Assembly (NCBI RefSeq): GCF_900105045.1
Contig: NZ_LT629739.1
Location: forward strand, 2,480,001 to 2,544,000
DNA length: 64,000 nucleotides
Direction: 5' to 3'
Source: Brevibacterium picturae
GTDB taxonomy: Bacteria; Actinomycetota; Actinomycetes; Actinomycetales; Brevibacteriaceae
Part shown: positions 59,759 through 64,000 of the stretch, piece after piece
How the letters are laid out: every line of letters begins with the position of its first letter
Numbering within the stretch: the first letter of the stretch is position 1
The notes under the pieces: generated by a model
Told to the model about the DNA's origin: nothing
Databases searched by the model: none
Seen by the model: only the letters and a program-made list of their open reading frames with translations
Made by a program: the position numbers and the translations under genes

Positions 59759-60751
59759 TCACATGAACGCAGCAAACACCTTGGCGGGGTCAAGACTCAT
59801 GCTCAGGGCCAAGGTCAGGACGATGCGAGCCTTGCGGGCGTCGAGGATCCCTGCAGGGATCAGCCCGGATTCGAGCAGCCCGATCTCCCCACCGGGATAG
59901 CCATAAGTATTCGTCAGACTCGCGCCCGAGCCCGGCCGTGATGCCAGGACCACGGGCATTTCTTCGCCGAGGCGGGTCACCGCTGGTACCAGATGCTCGG
60001 GGACGTGGCCGCCGCCGACGCCGGCGATGACAGCACCGGCGAAACCGGAGTCGATGAGCTGGGTCAGTGTCTCCTCGGGTTCGCCCATCCCCACCTCGGC
60101 GAGGGCGACCTTGGCCAAAACCTCCGGGCGCGGGAGGCCCGCGAACGGTGACGCGTCGGCAGCCTTGGGCGCGTGGGGGAGACGGACGGTGTCCTCGCTG
60201 AGCCAGCCGATCGCACCGAGGACGGGACCCGAGGAAAACGCCGCGGTCGAGGTCACATGCGATTTGCGGACGAAGCGCGGATCGTGGATCTCATCGTTGA
60301 AGACCAGGCTCGACGGCAGACCCTTCGATAGTGGCGAGAGTGCGGTCAGGGCCGCAGCGCGCACGTTCGCGGGGCCGTCGGCGCCGGGCAGCGTCGGGTT
60401 GCGCATGGCTCCGGTGGCGGCGATGTGGGTGCTGGAGTCGTTGAGCAGCCAGAGGGCGAAGGCGCTCTCCTCGAGGGTGTCGGTGCCCTGGGTGAGAACA
60501 ATGCCGTCGGCCTCGGTAATGCGGGCGAGTTCGCGGACGTCGAAGAGCATGTCGAGGGTGACATTGGCGCTCGAGACCTGCGACACCTGGGTGAAGTCGG
60601 CCTGCAGATCCGGCCAGATCTCGTCGAGTCCGGCGGCCGCGGCGATCTCGGCTCCGCTTAGGGCGGGTGCCACACCGCCCGACTGGTTCGAGGTCGAGGC
60701 GATGGTTCCGCCGAGGGCGGCGACAAGGAGGTGGGGAGCGTTGAGCGACAT
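59759..60751 (-). CDS. Asparaginase
   Basis: A 330-residue bacterial-type asparaginase. The first catalytic Thr lies in VAALGGTIASTSNQ and the second in VLTQGTDTLEESAFALWLL, where Thr and Asp bind substrate; a lysine occurs in RFVRKSHVTSTAAFSSG. C-terminal VIAGVGGGHVPEHLVPAV completes the dimer active site. It hydrolyses asparagine to aspartate and ammonia. No signal peptide is seen, so it is cytoplasmic. ATG 60751 is preferred because TAGAAT is seven bases before it; a second ATG at 60757 falls in that gap. Confidence 0.92.
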   Translation of the reverse strand: MSLNAPHLLVAALGGTIASTSNQSGGVAPALSGAEIAAAAGLDEIWPDLQADFTQVSQVSSANVTLDMLFDVRELARITEADGIVLTQGTDTLEESAFALWLLNDSSTHIAATGAMRNPTLPGADGPANVRAAALTALSPLSKGLPSSLVFNDEIHDPRFVRKSHVTSTAAFSSGPVLGAIGWLSEDTVRLPHAPKAADASPFAGLPRPEVLAKVALAEVGMGEPEETLTQLIDSGFAGAVIAGVGGGHVPEHLVPAVTRLGEEMPVVLASRPGSGASLTNTYGYPGGEIGLLESGLIPAGILDARKARIVLTLALSMSLDPAKVFAAFM

Positions 60752-60758
60752 GGGCATG

Positions 60759-60764
60759 ATTCTA
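60759..60764 (-). promoter_or_regulatory. Leaderless -10 box of asparaginase gene
   Basis: TAGAAT on the minus strand lies seven bases before ATG 60751, with no Shine-Dalgarno. Confidence 0.55.
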
Positions 60765-60840
60765 TCGGTCTGCTGGTGAGGGCGATGCTGTTTGAGATGG
60801 GACGATGCTGATTCGCTCGTCCTGTGTCATGACCGTTTGC

Positions 60841-60846
60841 TAGTCT
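60841..60846 (+). promoter_or_regulatory. Leaderless -10 box of yjbR-like gene
   Basis: TAGTCT lies seven bases before ATG 60854. The intervening GAGG is too close to the start to serve as a ribosome-binding site. Confidence 0.55.
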
Positions 60847-60853
60847 CCGAGGC

Positions 60854-61327
60854 ATGGATCCTGACACCGTACTCACCCTCGCCCACAACCAGGCGATCCA
60901 ATACCCGTTGGTGGAGATCGAGTACCCGTTCGGCCCCGAGTACGCCGTGTACAAGGTGCGCGGGAAGATGTTCATGATGTTCTTCGATCTGCGCGGCGCG
61001 CCCAGCATGAACCTCAAGATCGACCCGCTCGACCGGGAGGTGCTCCGCGACGCCTATGAGGAGATCACTGCCGGATACCACATGAACAAGAAGCACTGGA
61101 TCACCGTGGCTGGTGGCGGTACCGACCACGGTGCTGGTGCAAGCGCCGGTGACGAAGACAGCCAGTCTGAGGGCGGCCATGCCGGGACCCCGCTCGACGC
61201 GGAACTTCTCCACGACCTCGTCCTCGAGTCCTATTGCCTCGTCGTCGCGAAGATGGCGAAGAAGGACCGCCCCGTGGACCCGGAGACCTTCGGCGAAAGG
61301 GGTGAGGAGCAGAAGGCGCAGTGGTAG
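60854..61327 (+). CDS. MmcQ/YjbR family protein
   Basis: A 157-residue protein of the MmcQ/YjbR fold: EYPFGPEYAVYKVRGKMFMM, PSMNLKIDPLDREVLRDAYE and AGYHMNKKHWITV, the last being the family core. An acidic Gly/Ser-rich insertion of about 30 residues (residues 88-116) separates this from the final helix ELLHDLVLESYCLVVAKMAK, which usually follows at once. The fold resembles DNA-binding CyaY-like proteins, but no function is proven for the family. It is leaderless and divergent from asparaginase. Confidence 0.87.
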   Translation: MDPDTVLTLAHNQAIQYPLVEIEYPFGPEYAVYKVRGKMFMMFFDLRGAPSMNLKIDPLDREVLRDAYEEITAGYHMNKKHWITVAGGGTDHGAGASAGDEDSQSEGGHAGTPLDAELLHDLVLESYCLVVAKMAKKDRPVDPETFGERGEEQKAQW

Positions 61328-61362
61328 CGATGTGAGGCTGTGCCGAGTCCGGGGCCCGCCCG

Positions 61363-62577
61363 TCAGTGATGGTTTCGGTGCCGCTCGATGAGCCGCTCGC
61401 GCAGCACCTCATCCGCAGCTGCCATGGCCATCGCCCGTGCCAATCCATAAGCTCCGTCGAGCACAGCCGAATCCGCCGAGGCGCTCGTACCGTGATCGGC
61501 GAATGCCCTGTTGTGATTGACCGCTCCGTTGACCTCGTAGCCGATCAGCGGATGAATGGCAGGGACGGTATGGGACACGTTGCCCATGTCCGTCGACGCG
61601 ACCGCCTCGGCGTCGGTGGGGACATCGCGCCCACGTTCGGCCATCGCTGCCACGTAGGCCTGCACCAGACCGTCGTTCTGGCGCAGATCGGCGAAGGCGT
61701 GGCCCTGCGGTTCGACGGTGATCTCGCAGTCGGTGGCCAAAGCCCCGGCACGTAGACACTTGTCGACCCGGTCGCTGATGACCTCGAGATCTTCTGCCAG
61801 CGGTGAGCGCATCTCAACCATGAGCTCCGTGTGATCGGGAATGATGTTGACGGCGTCACCTCCGCGAGTGACCACTGTCGAGACCACAGATCGCGGCGGC
61901 AGCTGCTGGCGTGCCACAGCGATCGCAGTTTGCGCGATCTGAACCGCGTCCAGAGCGTTGATGCCGGCGGCGGGGGCACTGGCCGCATGCGCAGCGACTC
62001 CGGTGTAGGTGACTTTCCACGCGTTGAGCGCCAGCGAGGAGTTGCCCGCAGAATCATATGCCGAGGCATGGACCATGGCCGCGGCATGAGTTCGTGAGAA
62101 GAACCCCTCCTCGATGAGGTCGATCTTGCCGCCATGAGCCTCCTCAGACGGCGTGCCCAAGACATGAACAGTGAGGTCGAGTTCATCGGCCAGAGGAGCC
62201 AGCGCCAGAGCGGCACCCAGAGCCGCCGCTGCGTTGACGTTGTGCCCGCACGCATGGCCGATGTCGGGAAGAGCGTCGTATTCGACGCAGAAGGTGACGA
62301 CGAAGTCAGAGGTGCCGAATGTCGCGCTCAGCGCGGTCGGAGCACTGGGCTGAATATCATCGAAGGCGAAACCGGCCCGCCGGAGGATCGAACGGGTCCT
62401 CTCGGCGGCGCGATGCTCATCGCCGCTGACCTCCGGGTCGGCATGGAGTGCGTGACTGAAGTCGAGCAGCAGTGCGCGGTGATCTTCGATCTCGTGAGCA
62501 ATTGTGTCGGCAGTGGACCGAGGAGGCGTATCAACTGCGGCCTCGGCTGCGGCTGAGCGGGCAAAGACGGAACTCAT
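61363..62577 (-). CDS. M20 amidohydrolase (p-aminobenzoyl-glutamate hydrolase-like)
   Basis: A 404-residue M20D-type peptidase. Motifs: LHADPEVSGDEHRAAERTRS, VEYDALPDIGHACGHNVNAA (metal-binding His and Asp), GTPSEEAHGGKIDLI (catalytic Glu), AMVHASAYDS and the dimer-domain TYTGVAAHAASAPAAGINAL. It hydrolyses an amide such as an N-acyl amino acid or p-aminobenzoyl-glutamate. The MFS transporter stop overlaps its start as ATGA, so uptake and hydrolysis are probably coupled. The window does not show the substrate. Confidence 0.92.
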   Translation of the reverse strand: MSSVFARSAAAEAAVDTPPRSTADTIAHEIEDHRALLLDFSHALHADPEVSGDEHRAAERTRSILRRAGFAFDDIQPSAPTALSATFGTSDFVVTFCVEYDALPDIGHACGHNVNAAAALGAALALAPLADELDLTVHVLGTPSEEAHGGKIDLIEEGFFSRTHAAAMVHASAYDSAGNSSLALNAWKVTYTGVAAHAASAPAAGINALDAVQIAQTAIAVARQQLPPRSVVSTVVTRGGDAVNIIPDHTELMVEMRSPLAEDLEVISDRVDKCLRAGALATDCEITVEPQGHAFADLRQNDGLVQAYVAAMAERGRDVPTDAEAVASTDMGNVSHTVPAIHPLIGYEVNGAVNHNRAFADHGTSASADSAVLDGAYGLARAMAMAAADEVLRERLIERHRNHH

Positions 62578-64000
62578 AGCGCGGCCTCCTTCGTTGTGGG
62601 ATTGATAGTGGCGGGATAGCGAGAGCCTGCGACCGCGGCGATGAGCGCGGCGACCAGCAGACTCGACCAGATCAGAGTGAGACCCGTCGGGGAGATGGTG
62701 CCCGAATCAGTCACCGTCGCCGAGGAGATCAGCTTGATCACAGCGGCACCGACGGCGATGCCGACCGACAGCGCCAACTCGTTGAGTCCGGCTGCACCGG
62801 CGGTCTCTGTCACGGGAACACCCTCGACCGACAGTGCCCGTGTCGCCGATTGGTACATACCGAGCGCCAGGTTGAAGAGTCCGAACCCGAGGATATAGGC
62901 GACGATGCTGTCGTGGCCGAGCATCATCACCGCGAAGCCGATCGCCAGGATCCCTCCGGCGAGGACGAGCGCATTCCGCTCCGACCAGCGAGACATCAGC
63001 GGAGCCGTGACCACGGAGGACAGGAGTGAGAGCACCGAGGCGGCTGCGAGCACGACGGCGATGAGCATCGGTGAGAAGCCGAACCCGTACCCTGCCGCGG
63101 AGACCTCGGAGTTAAGGAAGATTCCATTGGTGCCGAAGTAGCTGATCGAGGCGAATCCGAAGAAGAAGGTGGCGAGGGAGACGCTGCGCAGAGAGCGTCG
63201 TTTCAACAACCTCAGGTCGATGAAACGTCGAGTCGATTCCGATGACCGGGAGTCGAGCCGTCCCCAGAGGCTGAGCAGACCGACACCCACGACGAGCAGT
63301 GCGATGGTCTTCCAATTCTTCCATCCGAAGTCCGGTCCCTGCGACAACCCGGCAACGAAGGTTATGAGACCGATGAGGCAGGCACTCATCGGCGCCAGTG
63401 CCAGTGGTTCATGTGTGGGAGTACCCGCATCAGGGAGGAAGAACGAGCAGATGAGGGCCGCCAGAGCGAAGGGAACGCCGATCCAGAATCCGTGGAGCGG
63501 GTTGATGGCACCGAGGATGCCGGCGATGAGTCCGCCGACGCCGATCGTGATCATCAGCGTGCCGATGAGGTAACTGACACCGGTGCGGATCGAATCAGGA
63601 TGGGTGATGCGCAGAATGCCCATCATCAGCGGGATGAATCCGACTACGCCGGTGATGAGGACGACTCCGAGGATGATCGTCGGCAGGCTCGGCACGAAGG
63701 CCATCAGCAGAGCGCCGATGGCCACCATCACCGTACTTCCGCGAAGAACGAGACGATAGCCGTAGCTGTCGCCGAGGCGGGAGATGAGCGGCGTGAACAC
63801 CGCGAAGGAGATGTTGGAGATGAGGAAGATCCCATTGATCGTGGGCGCATCGATGTCGAACACAGGTCCGAGCGCAGGGAGGATGGGATTGAGATATCCC
63901 TGAACGACTCCGCTGAGCGATTCGATGACGATCATCAGCGCAAGAACGCCGACGAATCCGTTCCGGGTGCCTGTGATTGACGGGAGCGGGGCGGACGCGC
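62574..64000 (-). CDS. MFS transporter (5' end outside window)
   Basis: At least 474 residues with 12-14 hydrophobic segments are visible. An ATG at 63935 exists, but the frame stays open to the window end and reads SAPLPSITGTRNGFVGVLAL just before it, which completes the first membrane span, so the true start lies beyond base 64000. MFS features are ISRLGDSYGYRLVLRGSTVM in the 2-3 loop and the helical pattern of drug/hydrophobic-compound exporters (DHA2-like). It overlaps the M20 hydrolase by ATGA and may import that enzyme's substrate or export its product. Confidence 0.88.
   Translation of the reverse strand, partial: ASAPLPSITGTRNGFVGVLALMIVIESLSGVVQGYLNPILPALGPVFDIDAPTINGIFLISNISFAVFTPLISRLGDSYGYRLVLRGSTVMVAIGALLMAFVPSLPTIILGVVLITGVVGFIPLMMGILRITHPDSIRTGVSYLIGTLMITIGVGGLIAGILGAINPLHGFWIGVPFALAALICSFFLPDAGTPTHEPLALAPMSACLIGLITFVAGLSQGPDFGWKNWKTIALLVVGVGLLSLWGRLDSRSSESTRRFIDLRLLKRRSLRSVSLATFFFGFASISYFGTNGIFLNSEVSAAGYGFGFSPMLIAVVLAAASVLSLLSSVVTAPLMSRWSERNALVLAGGILAIGFAVMMLGHDSIVAYILGFGLFNLALGMYQSATRALSVEGVPVTETAGAAGLNELALSVGIAVGAAVIKLISSATVTDSGTISPTGLTLIWSSLLVAALIAAVAGSRYPATINPTTKEAAL

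Overview
The window reads as chromosome of a high-GC Gram-positive bacterium. Coding thirds are rich in G and C, genes are packed with many 4-base ATGA overlaps, and the gene set (BCCT and AGCS transporters, DUF4097, NarL-type two-component pairs, FemAB-like transferases) is typical of Micrococcales. The mix would fit Brevibacterium, but that is a family-level impression and not a search result. No rRNA, tRNA, CRISPR array, prophage or insertion sequence was found. At least 12 genes lack a Shine-Dalgarno sequence and carry a TANNNT box 6-7 bases before the start codon, the actinobacterial leaderless pattern.

Region 1 (1-16258) is a Wzx/Wzy-type exopolysaccharide locus entered from its middle. 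In order: two tandem FemAB/GNAT-like transferases (first cut by the window edge), a phosphoglycosyl transferase fused to a GNAT-like domain, a DegT sugar aminotransferase, a Wzz/BY-kinase (frameshifted here), GT4 and GT2 glycosyltransferases, a low-molecular-weight tyrosine phosphatase and an EpsG/Wzy-like polymerase. A converging arm carries a pyruvyl transferase, a Wzx flippase and a third FemAB-like gene. A divergent 783-residue LuxR regulator that looks like a MalT-type protein without its ATPase head closes the locus.

Region 2 (16248-24287) holds a TetR-regulated drug-type ABC exporter, a divergent ArsR-SRPBCC pair, a UMF1-family MFS protein and a BCCT osmolyte transporter. Region 3 (24516-33513) holds class II fructose-bisphosphate aldolase, an alanine/sodium symporter and a complete dipeptide ABC importer whose two ATPases are fused. 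Region 4 (33723-45379) has a TetR regulator, an FMN reductase, a short-chain dehydrogenase, two NarL-type two-component systems, a CPBP membrane protease with a small HAAS-like protein (frameshifted), a DMT exporter and a pRiA4b-ORF3/UPF0158 fusion.

Region 5 (45417-64000) is general metabolism and stress: nitronate monooxygenase, a membrane acyltransferase, a second ArsR-SRPBCC pair, a cystathionine gamma-synthase-like enzyme, a histidine kinase with a 250-residue Gln/Pro-rich tail plus its regulator and a DUF4097 protein, an NAD(P)-binding protein, DUF421, an amidohydrolase divergent from DUF402, an MDR oxidoreductase, asparaginase, YjbR, and an M20 amidohydrolase coupled to an MFS transporter cut by the window end.

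Three features cut across regions. Three genes are broken by single-base changes in C or G runs, which points to assembly errors or contingency loci. Gene ends are marked by unusually long perfect hairpins (20-26 bp stems), two of which are related in sequence. Leaderless promoters are often overlaid by perfect palindromes beside regulator genes.
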